The notes beneath the pieces are model-generated. The model searched no databases. It saw only the letters and a list, made by a program, of their open reading frames with translations, and was not told the DNA's origin. Made by a program: the position numbers and the translations under genes. From assembly GCF_000379905.1 (NCBI RefSeq), contig NZ_KB904057.1, positions 62,001 through 126,000 on the forward strand: a stretch of DNA of 64,000 nt, written 5' to 3'. The first letter of the stretch is position 1, and every line of letters begins with the position of its first letter. Source of the DNA: Rodentibacter pneumotropicus DSM 21403 (lineage in GTDB: Bacteria > Pseudomonadota > Gammaproteobacteria > Enterobacterales > Pasteurellaceae). Shown here piece after piece: positions 10,512 through 18,995 of this stretch.

Positions 10512-10541
10512 TTCGACCTCGTTTTAGCTATTAGAAGTGCA

Positions 10542-11639
10542 TTATTTCGTCACCATATCTTTGGCATTACGTTGTAAATAAATGGTTAAAGCGCGTACTT
10601 CATCTTTATTCATAGAAGTACGGTCTTTCATGGAATTCACCACGCCAATCCACTGGTTCGCTGTATAGTGATCGGCACTAATCGCAGCGTGGCAACTACT
10701 GCAATTAGCTTGATTTAATTGACTGCCGTATTGATTAAGTGCGGTCAAATCTGAGGACATTTTCTCTTTTGGCACAGAAGTGATAAGGCTCACTTCTTTC
10801 CAGTCGGAATCTGTGACTTCATCATGTTTGGTTTGCAACACTTTCATACCTTTACGTGCATCTTCATCTACTAATGCCACGGTAATGCGTTTGCCAAGCT
10901 CTTGATAAACCACAGAATCCGCACTGACTTGTTGCCAGCCGTGTAGCATCCCTACTAATTGTTCACCCTTCTCCTGCCAATTGGATATTTCTGCATAAGG
11001 CATTAGACGAATATCGCCGCCCTGTTCGCCTTGTGCCGAAGTCATCGCGGTAGAATAAATAGGTGCTTGTTGGATAATATTTCCGCCTAAATTGGTGGTT
11101 GATTGTCCTGCTGTATCACCATGATTTTCAGGCAAAAAATGGACGATACCTTTGTGACAATCAATACAGGTCTGTCCATTGGTTTTCGCGCTTATATGGG
11201 TTTCTTTTGCTAATTTTGGTTGTGCAGAAAGTTCCATTGCATCAAAACTGTGGCAGCTACGGCAAGTTTCGGAATCCGTTGCTTTCATTTCATCCCATAC
11301 GCGCTGTGCCATTTGTGCGCGATGAGCCTCATATTTTTGTTTAGAGTTCAATTTGCCTTGCATTTCATACCATACATCTTTTAGTGCGATAATTTTTGCT
11401 TTCGTATAGTGCCAAGTTTCTTGTGGAACATGGCAATCAGAACATTCTGCTCGAATGCCCTTTGCATTAGCAAAGTGAGTTGAACCTTCCCATTCTTGCT
11501 GTGGATGGCTCATGGAATGACAGCCCACACAAAATGCTGTTGAGCTGGTTTTATGCATAATGGTTTGCATTCCCCACAATGCCAAAGCACCTATCCCCAT
11601 GAGACAAAGTGCGGTCATAATTTTGGTCGTTTTTGACAT
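10542..11639 (-). CDS. torY: Pentaheme c-type cytochrome, NapC/TorC family (TorY)
   Basis: 365 aa. One N-terminal membrane anchor (about residues 8-28) is followed by five CxxCH heme sites: C37, C66, C126 and C158 in the NapC/NirT domain, and C313 (CSSCHA) in the C-terminal domain. This four-plus-one layout is that of TorC/TorY. It oxidises quinol in the inner membrane and hands electrons to the periplasmic molybdoenzyme TorZ just downstream. Expression is likely anaerobic, given the FNR box upstream. Confidence 0.93.
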   Translation of the reverse strand: MSKTTKIMTALCLMGIGALALWGMQTIMHKTSSTAFCVGCHSMSHPQQEWEGSTHFANAKGIRAECSDCHVPQETWHYTKAKIIALKDVWYEMQGKLNSKQKYEAHRAQMAQRVWDEMKATDSETCRSCHSFDAMELSAQPKLAKETHISAKTNGQTCIDCHKGIVHFLPENHGDTAGQSTTNLGGNIIQQAPIYSTAMTSAQGEQGGDIRLMPYAEISNWQEKGEQLVGMLHGWQQVSADSVVYQELGKRITVALVDEDARKGMKVLQTKHDEVTDSDWKEVSLITSVPKEKMSSDLTALNQYGSQLNQANCSSCHAAISADHYTANQWIGVVNSMKDRTSMNKDEVRALTIYLQRNAKDMVTK

Positions 11640-11671
11640 AAATACTCCAACTTAGTAAAAAATAGCAAAAG

Positions 11672-11691
11672 GATAACTATTAATAGTTATC
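11672..11691. promoter_or_regulatory. Perfect palindrome at the torY start region, NarP-like 7-2-7 site
   Basis: GATAACTATTAATAGTTATC is a perfect 20-bp palindrome. Its core TAACTAT-TA-ATAGTTA has the 7-2-7 heptamer layout of NarL/NarP sites (TACYYMT-N2-AKRRGTA), with six of seven positions fitting in each arm. It overlaps the transcription start predicted from the FNR box and -10 element. Repression by NarP in nitrate would fit, but this is inferred. Confidence 0.45.
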
Positions 11692-11694
11692 TGC

Positions 11695-11735
11695 ATTTTA
11701 GAGAAATTAAATTAATGAGTAATGATCTAAGTCAA
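11695..11735 (-). promoter_or_regulatory. FNR-type promoter of torYZ
   Basis: On the minus strand, TTGACTTAGATCAT (11722-11735) matches the FNR consensus TTGAT-N4-ATCAA at eight of ten positions. A -10 hexamer TAAAAT (11695-11700) follows 21 nt later, which puts the box near -41, the class II activation position. The start would be near 11688. Anaerobic activation fits the product of the operon. Confidence 0.7.
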
Positions 11736-11815
11736 GGAATAGGAATATAAGAGGATTTTGGGGTGCTTTTATATCAAATCTTTATATATAACTTTTTATA
11801 ATGTTATGAATATAA

Positions 11816-11855
11816 AAAGTGCGGTCAAAAACGTAAGAGATTTTGACCGCACTTT
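11816..11855. terminator. Inverted USS pair, terminator of potD
   Basis: 15-bp perfect stem from AAAGTGCGGTCAAAA (11816-11830) and its complement (11841-11855), with a 10-nt loop. It lies 24 nt after the potD stop on the minus strand. Confidence 0.85.
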
Positions 11856-11878
11856 GAAATTACTTGAATGAAATTAGA

Positions 11879-12961
11879 TTATTTTGCTGCTTTCAATTCT
11901 TGATAGTATTGTTCGTAGTATTGAATTGCATCACCTACGTCATCTTGCCAGTGGCTGTTTTTTAATATTTCAGCTGTTGGGTAGATTGACGGATCTTCCG
12001 TAATTTCTTTTGGTAACGCTTTTTTCGCTTCAATATTTGCTGTTGGGTAACCAATGGCTAATGTTAATTTTTCAGCCGCTTTTGCTCCTAACATATAGTT
12101 GATTAGTTTGTGTGCGCCATCCGGATTTTTAGAGGTAGCAGGAATAGCCAGTGTATCTACCCAAAGTACAGGACCTTCTTTTGGAAATACCATATTTAAA
12201 GGTGCTTGTTCTTTTTTAGCGATACGCACGGAACCGTTCCATAACTGACCGACTTCTACTTCACCGGAGATGAAAGAGTTTGCTGGATTGTCAGAATTGA
12301 AAGAAAGCACATTTGGACGTAATTTCAATAACTCTTCGTAGGCTTGCTTGATAATAGCCGGATCTTGGGTGTTTGGATCTTGACCAATTTTTAACAATGC
12401 GATGTTAAATACTTCACGGGCATCGTCTAATAATTGGACTTTGTTGGCAAACTCTGGTTTCCATAAATCTCCCCAAGAAGTGAAATCTGATCCTTTGTAG
12501 GCATTGGTATTAAATGCAATCCCCGGTGCGCCTAATAATTGAGGAAGGGAGTATTTATTTCCTTTATCGTAAGGTTTATTGAGCCAATCAGGGTCTAATT
12601 CTTTAATGACAGGCAATTTACTGTGATCAAGTTCTTTTAACATACCTTCACGTGCCATTTTAGACACGAAGTAATTTGATGGTGCAATAACATCATAACC
12701 GCCGCTCTCACCTTGGGTTTTGAGTTTTGCATACATGGTTTCATTTGATTCAAGACTTGAAACAATCACTTTGATGCCGGTTTCTTTGGTGAAATCATCT
12801 AAAAGGCCATCCGGCACATATTCAGTCCAAGTATATAAGTACACAGTATCATTAGCAGTAGCCGGTGAATTTGCATTTTCAGACTTGTTTTCTTTGTCAT
12901 TACAAGCTGTTAAAGTTGCAGCCACTAAACCGGCAGTAATTAAACCTGCAAATTTTTTCAT
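11879..12961 (-). CDS. potD: Spermidine/putrescine-binding lipoprotein PotD
   Basis: Solute-binding protein of the polyamine ABC importer, 360 aa from ATG 12961. The signal peptide ends in a lipobox (LTAC), so it should be a lipoprotein rather than a free periplasmic protein. The family pattern VYLYTWTEYVPDGLLDDFTK follows the signal, and W/Y/E residues for polyamine binding lie in the expected regions. The frame is open to 13045, but the extra 28 residues include the terminator hairpin at 13026-13050. GGAG precedes the chosen start. It is the last gene of potABCD, separated from potC by that hairpin. Confidence 0.94.
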   Translation of the reverse strand: MKKFAGLITAGLVAATLTACNDKENKSENANSPATANDTVYLYTWTEYVPDGLLDDFTKETGIKVIVSSLESNETMYAKLKTQGESGGYDVIAPSNYFVSKMAREGMLKELDHSKLPVIKELDPDWLNKPYDKGNKYSLPQLLGAPGIAFNTNAYKGSDFTSWGDLWKPEFANKVQLLDDAREVFNIALLKIGQDPNTQDPAIIKQAYEELLKLRPNVLSFNSDNPANSFISGEVEVGQLWNGSVRIAKKEQAPLNMVFPKEGPVLWVDTLAIPATSKNPDGAHKLINYMLGAKAAEKLTLAIGYPTANIEAKKALPKEITEDPSIYPTAEILKNSHWQDDVGDAIQYYEQYYQELKAAK

Positions 12962-13018
12962 TTTTGTTTGTTCTCCGTAAAAGAGGGGTAAAAAAACCAC
13001 CCACAGGAATTGTAGGTA

Positions 13019-13050
13019 TAAAAAAACGCCTTGATTGTGCGTCAAGGCGT
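13019..13050 (-). terminator. Internal terminator/attenuator between potC and potD
   Basis: On the minus strand a perfect 9-bp stem (arms 13026-13034 and 13042-13050, ACGCCTTGA / TCAAGGCGT) is followed by a run of T down to about 13019. It lies 45 nt past potC and 58 nt before the potD start. Confidence 0.8.
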
Positions 13051-13094
13051 ATTCTATTTGATATTACAAGGTTTGTGAAACCTTTTATGGTGTC

Positions 13095-13865
13095 TTAGTA
13101 ATTATTTTTACGCGTAATGAGTTGGCTTAAAATCACCAGTACTAATGAAAGTACAATCATAATGGTGGCCAGTGCATTCACTTCAGGCGTGACACCGGTT
13201 TTTACCAGTGAGAAGATACGCAATGGTAAAATTTCATAGCTGACACCACTCACAAATGAGGAGACGACAACATCATCCAGTGAGATTGTAAAACTTAATA
13301 ACCAACCTGAAACTATTGCAGGCAATGCAAGCGGGATAATGATTTTGCGTAAAATCGTCAGTTCGCTCGCTCCCAAGTCTTTTGCTGCCTCCAACATTCT
13401 AGAATCAAATCCATTTAAGCGGGAGAAAATTGTTACAGTAACATAAGGTAAACAGAAGGTGACGTGCGCCAAGAGTAATGACCAGAAACCTAATGAAATC
13501 CCTACAACCATAAACAATGCTAACAAAGACACTGCCATAACGATATCCGGCGACATCATTACGATAAATAACATACCGCTCACTGCCTGTTTACCACGGA
13601 AACGATAGCGATACAAAGCGATTGCAGTTAAGCCGCCTACAATAGTTGCCAAAGTTGCTGCAAAAAAGGCGATAGTGACGGAATGAATTGCTGCCTGAAT
13701 TAAGGTATCGTTATTAAATAAACGTTCGTACCAGTTCCAACTGAATCCTTTCCAGCTCAAACCGTAACGATCGGCATTGAAAGAATTGGTTACCAAAATG
13801 ATGATTGGGATATACAAATAAGCGTATACCACAAACATAAAGATATTACGTAGTAAACGGCTCAT
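13095..13865 (-). CDS. potC: Polyamine ABC transporter permease PotC
   Basis: 256-aa inner-membrane permease of the binding-protein-dependent class, with six predicted helices. The EAA loop is ML-EAAKDLGASELTILRKIIIPLALPAI, the contact for the PotA ATPase. The start overlaps the potB stop by one base (TAATG). It pairs with PotB to form the channel. Confidence 0.95.
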   Translation of the reverse strand: MSRLLRNIFMFVVYAYLYIPIIILVTNSFNADRYGLSWKGFSWNWYERLFNNDTLIQAAIHSVTIAFFAATLATIVGGLTAIALYRYRFRGKQAVSGMLFIVMMSPDIVMAVSLLALFMVVGISLGFWSLLLAHVTFCLPYVTVTIFSRLNGFDSRMLEAAKDLGASELTILRKIIIPLALPAIVSGWLLSFTISLDDVVVSSFVSGVSYEILPLRIFSLVKTGVTPEVNALATIMIVLSLVLVILSQLITRKNNY

Positions 13866-14725
13866 TATTCCAACTCCACTTTTTTGTTTAGTAGTTTATT
13901 TGCACGGTAGTAAACGAAAATAAGCAATGCCATCAAAATCGTTAAACCGATACTGATTGCAGAACCGAACGGCCAGTTTCGGGAAATTAAGAATTCGCTC
14001 TTAATTACGTTCCCCACTAACAGGACTTTCGCACCGCCCAATAAATCTGCAACATAGAACATTCCCATTGCAGGTAATAGCACCAATAAGCAACCTGCAA
14101 CAATTCCCGGCATTGTTAATGGTAAGATTACTCGGAAGAAACGTTGGAAAGTATTTGCTCCTAAGTCTCTTGCTGCCTCTAATAAACGTCCATCTAATTT
14201 TTCAATAGCGGAGTAGAGTGGCAAAATCATGAACGGTAATAATAAATACACGAGTCCGATGACAACCGCGATCTCTGTATTTAAAATACGGATCGGCTCA
14301 CTCAAAATCCCCATATCCATGAGCATCGTATTTAACACGCCTTTTACGCCAAGGAATATTTTCATTCCATAAATGCGAATCAGTGAATTTGTCCAAAATG
14401 GTAACACCACAAGAAACAATAAGAGCGGTCGATATTTTGGGTGAATTTTGCTGACCATAAAGGCGAACGGATAGCCAATCAGTAAGCAAATAATCGTTGC
14501 AATCCCCGACATATACAAAGAATTCCACACGACCTGAGCATAAAGCGGATTAAACAGGTTGATGTAGTTATCAAAGTTGAATGGCAGGGCATAGAAGTTG
14601 CTACCATCTCGGGTTAAAAAACTTACCACTAACACCAATAAGTTTGGAATCAGTACAAAGAAGATTAGCCAAGCGAAGATAATTGCAACAGTAATTTTCT
14701 GAAATTTGTTATTAATTATCTTCAT
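13865..14725 (-). CDS. potB: Polyamine ABC transporter permease PotB
   Basis: 286-aa permease, with the EAA loop in [23 protein letters not shown] and about six helices. The open frame begins at TTG 14737, but ATG 14725 gives the known N-terminus [13 protein letters not shown] and has GGGAGG 12 nt upstream inside potA. It overlaps the potA end by 14 nt, so translation is probably coupled. Confidence 0.94.
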   Translation of the reverse strand: MKIINNKFQKITVAIIFAWLIFFVLIPNLLVLVVSFLTRDGSNFYALPFNFDNYINLFNPLYAQVVWNSLYMSGIATIICLLIGYPFAFMVSKIHPKYRPLLLFLVVLPFWTNSLIRIYGMKIFLGVKGVLNTMLMDMGILSEPIRILNTEIAVVIGLVYLLLPFMILPLYSAIEKLDGRLLEAARDLGANTFQRFFRVILPLTMPGIVAGCLLVLLPAMGMFYVADLLGGAKVLLVGNVIKSEFLISRNWPFGSAISIGLTILMALLIFVYYRANKLLNKKVELE

Positions 14726-15827
14726 CGTTGAGTACAACCTCCCAACCTTCGTGCCATGTAATGCCTACACGTTGTCCCACACTGTGATCCATGTGCGGAT
14801 CGTCTTCATTAAAGAACTCGCTCACAATTACACGCATTGCGTTATGGTCAAATTCTACGGTAGATTCTAATGTCATACCTTTGTAAGTGCGGTCAATAAT
14901 ATGTCCGATAATCGCCTTAGACTGTTCATTTTCATCGAGTTCTTCAATAACAATATCTTCAGGACGCAGAAGAACTTGAAGTTTTTGATCTTTTTCTACT
15001 GGCATATCGGTATAAATATCACAGACACGGCCTTCTACATTTGCCAGTACCACATTCTCGGATTTTCGTTCAATCACGGTTGCGTTAAAGACATTAATTT
15101 CACCAATAAAACGTGCCACAAACAAGTTTGCCGGCTCTTCATAAATTTCACGTGGCGAACCATCTTGGGCGATTTTACCTTTACGCAACAACACGATGCG
15201 ATCAGACATAGTGATTGCTTCTTCTTGATCGTGGGTGACAAAAATAAAGGTGATACCTAATTGGCGTTGCAATACTTTGAGTTCGTATTGCATTTGTTTA
15301 CGTAGTTTATAATCTAGAGCAGATAAGGATTCATCTAACAATAATACTTTCGGTTTATTTACAACTGCACGGGCAATGGCAATACGTTGTTGCTGACCAC
15401 CTGATAATTGGGTTGGCTTGCGATCAGCCATTTCTTCCAATTGCACCATACGCAAGGCTTCTAGCACACGAGGTTTAATTTCAGCTTCGGGCACTTTTTG
15501 CATACGTAAACCAAAAGCTACGTTCTCAAAAATAGTCATATGCGGGAATAGCGCATAACTTTGGAAAACGGTGTTAATGTGACGCTTTTCAGCTGGCACA
15601 TCGGTGATGTCTTCACCATCCAAAATAATATGACCTGAGTCTAATTCTTCTAGGCCTGCTAACAAACGTAATACTGTTGTTTTACCACAGCCTGAAGGAC
15701 CAAGAATAGTTACGAATTCACCATTGTTAATGGTTAAGTTGAAGTCGTTAATGATGGTATTAGAACCGTAAGATTTTTTGACTGAACGAAGCTCAATAAT
15801 AGGCTTGTTTTGAACCGGATTTTCCAC
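14712..15827 (-). CDS. potA: Polyamine ABC transporter ATPase PotA
   Basis: 371 aa. The ABC domain has Walker [10 protein letters not shown], signature [14 protein letters not shown], Walker B VLLLDES and the switch His in [10 protein letters not shown]-terminal TOBE-type regulatory domain follows. The frame is open to 15965, but GTG at 15827 gives the family N-terminus (M)[20 protein letters not shown], with GGGAG about 13 nt upstream. The 138-nt extension instead looks like the leader, including a CCTGCA/TGCAGG hairpin at 15885-15900. First gene of potABCD. Confidence 0.93.
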   Translation of the reverse strand: MENPVQNKPIIELRSVKKSYGSNTIINDFNLTINNGEFVTILGPSGCGKTTVLRLLAGLEELDSGHIILDGEDITDVPAEKRHINTVFQSYALFPHMTIFENVAFGLRMQKVPEAEIKPRVLEALRMVQLEEMADRKPTQLSGGQQQRIAIARAVVNKPKVLLLDESLSALDYKLRKQMQYELKVLQRQLGITFIFVTHDQEEAITMSDRIVLLRKGKIAQDGSPREIYEEPANLFVARFIGEINVFNATVIERKSENVVLANVEGRVCDIYTDMPVEKDQKLQVLLRPEDIVIEELDENEQSKAIIGHIIDRTYKGMTLESTVEFDHNAMRVIVSEFFNEDDPHMDHSVGQRVGITWHEGWEVVLNDEDN

Positions 15828-15923
15828 TAGCTTTGGTTTTCTCCCTAATTTCACCAATAAGTTGGTACTGAGTAGAAATAAAGACCTGCAAAATTGCAGG
15901 GACGACATAAAAAACAAGCGCCT

Positions 15924-15952
15924 ATGATATAGTGAATTGGTTACAATGAAAA
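15924..15952 (-). promoter_or_regulatory. Predicted pot operon promoter
   Basis: On the minus strand, TTTTCA (15947-15952) and TATCAT (15924-15929) are spaced by 17 nt. This would give a leader of about 90 nt ahead of potA, containing the 6-bp hairpin at 15885-15900. Based only on hexamer fit and spacing. Confidence 0.45.
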
Positions 15953-16113
15953 GGATTTCATACACTTGAAAGTAAAAAAATTATTAGGGGAAAAATAAGA
16001 TTAAAAATCCACCATATTTCCTATTTTATGGTTTGATTTTTTGTTGATTACCAGCTATCTTGTTGAAATCCATAACAAAAAAATGACTAAAATAAGAAAA
16101 TGTAAATTTTGTC

Positions 16114-16142
16114 TTGATTTTGTAAAGATTTGTAAATATAAT
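16114..16142 (+). promoter_or_regulatory. Near-consensus promoter of a candidate small RNA
   Basis: TTGATT (16114-16119), a 17-nt spacer, and a perfect TATAAT (16137-16142) on the plus strand. No protein gene lies downstream on that strand before a strong terminator about 75 nt later, so it should make a short RNA. Confidence 0.65.
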
Positions 16143-16148
16143 CATCGG

Positions 16149-16241
16149 CGTTTTATCGAGATTCCTTTTGATAAAGCTAAACTTTAGAGATTTTATTCAT
16201 AAATTCCTTTTTTGTCCCCTGTTCAGGCAGGGGATTTTTTT
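16149..16241 (+). ncRNA. Candidate small regulatory RNA
   Basis: Predicted RNA of about 93 nt starting 7 nt after a perfect TATAAT and ending in a terminator with a 7-bp stem (TCCCCTG 16215-16221 / CAGGGGA 16228-16234) and a 7-T tail. A first stem-loop pairs TTTATC (16152-16157) with GATAAA (16170-16175). The motif ATTCCTTTT occurs twice, in the loop of the first hairpin (16161-16169) and in the single-stranded stretch before the terminator (16203-16211). It is complementary to AAAAGGAAT-type ribosome sites. No reading frame with a ribosome site is present. I do not recognise it as a known RNA family. Confidence 0.5.
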
Positions 16242-16268
16242 GTGTGTTTTTGAAAAAGGTAGAAAAAA

Positions 16269-16306
16269 TAACCGCACTTTGATTTTTTCATCAAAAGTGC
16301 GGTTAA
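16269..16306. terminator. Inverted USS pair, terminator of letB
   Basis: AACCGCACTTTGAT and its complement (one extra A bulged in the second arm) flank a TTTTTC loop. It is just past the letB stop and is followed on the minus strand by TTATTTTTTC. Confidence 0.8.
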
Positions 16307-16319
16307 ATTTTCCGTAATT

Positions 16320-18995
16320 TTATTGATTAGGGAGTGATCCTGAATTCCAACTTTGAGCTTCTACAGGTCGTTTAATTTGCAATAAAAAACGCTGATTTGC
16401 CGGCGCTTGAGGCTGAACAACTGTGCTTGACGGGGTAGAGAATGAAATTCCACCTTTCAGCAGCTGTTGAACACTACCGGTGTTAAATTCCGCACCTTTC
16501 CAACCCAGACTTAAATCATAGCCGGATGATACCCAAAATTCAGAATTTTTACGCACTAAATGTTGATATTTTGGTGTTATAGCAATATGGATAAGTACTC
16601 GATCGCCTAAACTATTGAGATCAAATTTACGTATCGTACCGACTTCGACACCACGATAAAGTACGGGTGAGCCTTCTGTTAAATTCATTGCATCATTTGT
16701 TTCAAGAATAAACGGCACGCCGCTGCTGTATTTATTGCGACTCGGCGAAGTTTGTGTAAGATTAAATTGGGTTTTAGTTTTGCCTTTTCCGACTTCCACA
16801 TCAATATAGGGCTGCAATAAACTCTCTAAGTTTTCAATTGCGCCGGCTGAAATCTGTGGTGAAATAATCTTAAAGGTTGAACCTTCTTTGGCAATCATTC
16901 CCATATAATTCGGGTTGATAAGCGCTTGTGCGGTAATTTTACGTGATTTGGGATCTAATGTGATATTTTCTACTTCACCGATGGATAATCCTAGATAACG
17001 CAAGCTCATACCTTTGCTCAAATTTGTCGCATCATCTGTGAGCAGGGTAATGGCTTGCCCGGCAGATTTTGCTCGCAGCTCATTTGGATACAATGTTTTA
17101 TTTTTTCCTGAGCTACTGTTATCAAAACTAATTGCGCCTTTTAATGAGCGGGCAATCGGTGTTGCCTGAATACTAATACCTTTTGGGGTAATATCTACTT
17201 GTGCAGCGCTTTCTACCCAAAAGACACTTTTATCCGTAAGTAAATGCTTATAAGGCGGATAAATATAGACATCTACATTGAAATGGTTGGTCTGAGGTTG
17301 GATATTAGTAATTTTTCCTACTTCATATTGACGATATAGCACAAGAGAGCCCTTACTGATGCTCGGTAAAGTTGAAGTTTTCAAGGTAATATCAGGTTCG
17401 ACTAAATTTCCTGTAATACCGGATTCTGCATTTTGTGTATCTTTGTAAAGAGGATAACTTTTGAGTGCATCACCCAAGCCCTTTTTCGCAATAATGCGAA
17501 CACCTCCTTGCAGCCATTTTTCCGGATGGGCCGATTCAAAACGAACACCGTCTATACCTAGATTTACGTCAAAGTTTGAGGCTGCCACAAAAAGTGTATT
17601 TGGGTTAATTAAATTCCGATACGTAGAACTAATGGCTACTTGATATTCTACGCCTTCTACATTAATTTTTTGTTTAACAATTTCACCGATTGCAATATTG
17701 TTGTAATACACGGACTGACCTTCCGATACACTGTAGCTTTCCGGCGCTGTGAGTGTAATTACTAGGGTATTTGGCGCTTTCAAGAGTAATTCGTTTTCTT
17801 TAATAACATTAAATTGCAATTTTTCTGTTCCATCACCCGGAATGATCTCAAAATAATCGCTACGGAAAAACCGCTGCGGATCGGATAAATCAGCCAAACT
17901 CGGTTTTTTACTGCGAAAAACAATATGGGTATTGGTTTTCAATAAATTTACTTGGTTCGGATCAATAAGTAATGTGCCTGTTAAAATGTCTTCATTGTTT
18001 TCTGCGATAGTCAGTGCCGAAAGTATGCCAACTTTATGATCTTGATAATATACATCCGTACGTCCTGCTTCTAAACCTGCTATATTTGGAAGCGTGATAC
18101 CGACTTCAATACCACGTTTAGCGTCTCGTAAACTTGCATAGAGTGTATAAGCTGTGTTCTCGGTCGCACTTTCGCTGTTGGTTGGAGAATCGAAAGAAAC
18201 GGCACCTTGTACAACAGCATTTACGCTTTCCATACTAAAATTTAAACCGGCAGGGCTAATATTTGCGGTCACACCGCTAATATTCCAAAAGCGAGAATCT
18301 TTTTTCACAAAATGCGAATATTCTTTGTCAATGACGACATCAATTTCGACTTTATTATTTTCATTAAAGCGATAATCATAAATTTTACCGACGGGCAATT
18401 TTTTGAAATAGACGGAAGAACCGATAGAAATTGACCCTAAATCATCAGCAACTAAATGGATCAATAAATCACCGGGGGAAACTTGGGCAATAGGACCTTT
18501 TTCTTGGGCAATAAATTGATCTTCGGTATCACCATCACCCGGCTGTAGTGTAATGTAGTTTCCTGAAACAAGAGAGTCTAAGCCTGAAATACCGGCAAGT
18601 GAGACGCTTGGCTTTACAATCCAGAATTTTGTATTTTCACGCAATACATCGGTTGCTTCTGGGTAGATATTGGCGATCACTTCTACTTTCTGCATATTAT
18701 CAGTAAAGTTTACTTTTTTTACTACGCCTATTTGTAGCCCTTGATAGCGAATAGGTGTTTTATCCGCGACCAAGCCTGAACCGTTTGTAAAGGTAATTTT
18801 GATCGTTTTACCTTGTTCTTCGATAATTTGGAAGAAAAGAATCGCACCGATACAAAGAGCGATAAAAGGTAATAACCAAAAAGGCGAAACTTTTCGATTT
18901 TTGCGCAAAACGGCTTGAATCGTTTTATATTGTGAATCAACGTTTGTGGCATGGTTCGTTGAATGTTCATTATTCGGTTGTTGTTTTTCAGTCAT
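16320..18995 (-). CDS. letB: Multi-MCE-domain envelope protein LetB (YebT)
   Basis: About 891 aa from ATG 18995. One N-terminal transmembrane helix is followed by seven MCE domains, each with the pattern 'G..V.Y.G..IG.V' (for example GLVADKTPIRYQGLQIG, GSSVYFKKLPVGKI, GQSVYYNNIAIGEI, GSPVLYRGVEVGTI). Seven repeats is the LetB number; PqiB has three. In E. coli LetB forms a stacked tunnel through the periplasm for lipid movement, working with LetA. The start overlaps the letA end by 8 nt, a coupled pair. Confidence 0.92.
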   Translation of the reverse strand: MTEKQQPNNEHSTNHATNVDSQYKTIQAVLRKNRKVSPFWLLPFIALCIGAILFFQIIEEQGKTIKITFTNGSGLVADKTPIRYQGLQIGVVKKVNFTDNMQKVEVIANIYPEATDVLRENTKFWIVKPSVSLAGISGLDSLVSGNYITLQPGDGDTEDQFIAQEKGPIAQVSPGDLLIHLVADDLGSISIGSSVYFKKLPVGKIYDYRFNENNKVEIDVVIDKEYSHFVKKDSRFWNISGVTANISPAGLNFSMESVNAVVQGAVSFDSPTNSESATENTAYTLYASLRDAKRGIEVGITLPNIAGLEAGRTDVYYQDHKVGILSALTIAENNEDILTGTLLIDPNQVNLLKTNTHIVFRSKKPSLADLSDPQRFFRSDYFEIIPGDGTEKLQFNVIKENELLLKAPNTLVITLTAPESYSVSEGQSVYYNNIAIGEIVKQKINVEGVEYQVAISSTYRNLINPNTLFVAASNFDVNLGIDGVRFESAHPEKWLQGGVRIIAKKGLGDALKSYPLYKDTQNAESGITGNLVEPDITLKTSTLPSISKGSLVLYRQYEVGKITNIQPQTNHFNVDVYIYPPYKHLLTDKSVFWVESAAQVDITPKGISIQATPIARSLKGAISFDNSSSGKNKTLYPNELRAKSAGQAITLLTDDATNLSKGMSLRYLGLSIGEVENITLDPKSRKITAQALINPNYMGMIAKEGSTFKIISPQISAGAIENLESLLQPYIDVEVGKGKTKTQFNLTQTSPSRNKYSSGVPFILETNDAMNLTEGSPVLYRGVEVGTIRKFDLNSLGDRVLIHIAITPKYQHLVRKNSEFWVSSGYDLSLGWKGAEFNTGSVQQLLKGGISFSTPSSTVVQPQAPANQRFLLQIKRPVEAQSWNSGSLPNQ

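Noticed and set aside
15828..15965. Longer PotA from 15965
   Set aside because: The extension covers a leader hairpin and possible promoter, and known PotA proteins begin near the GTG at 15827.
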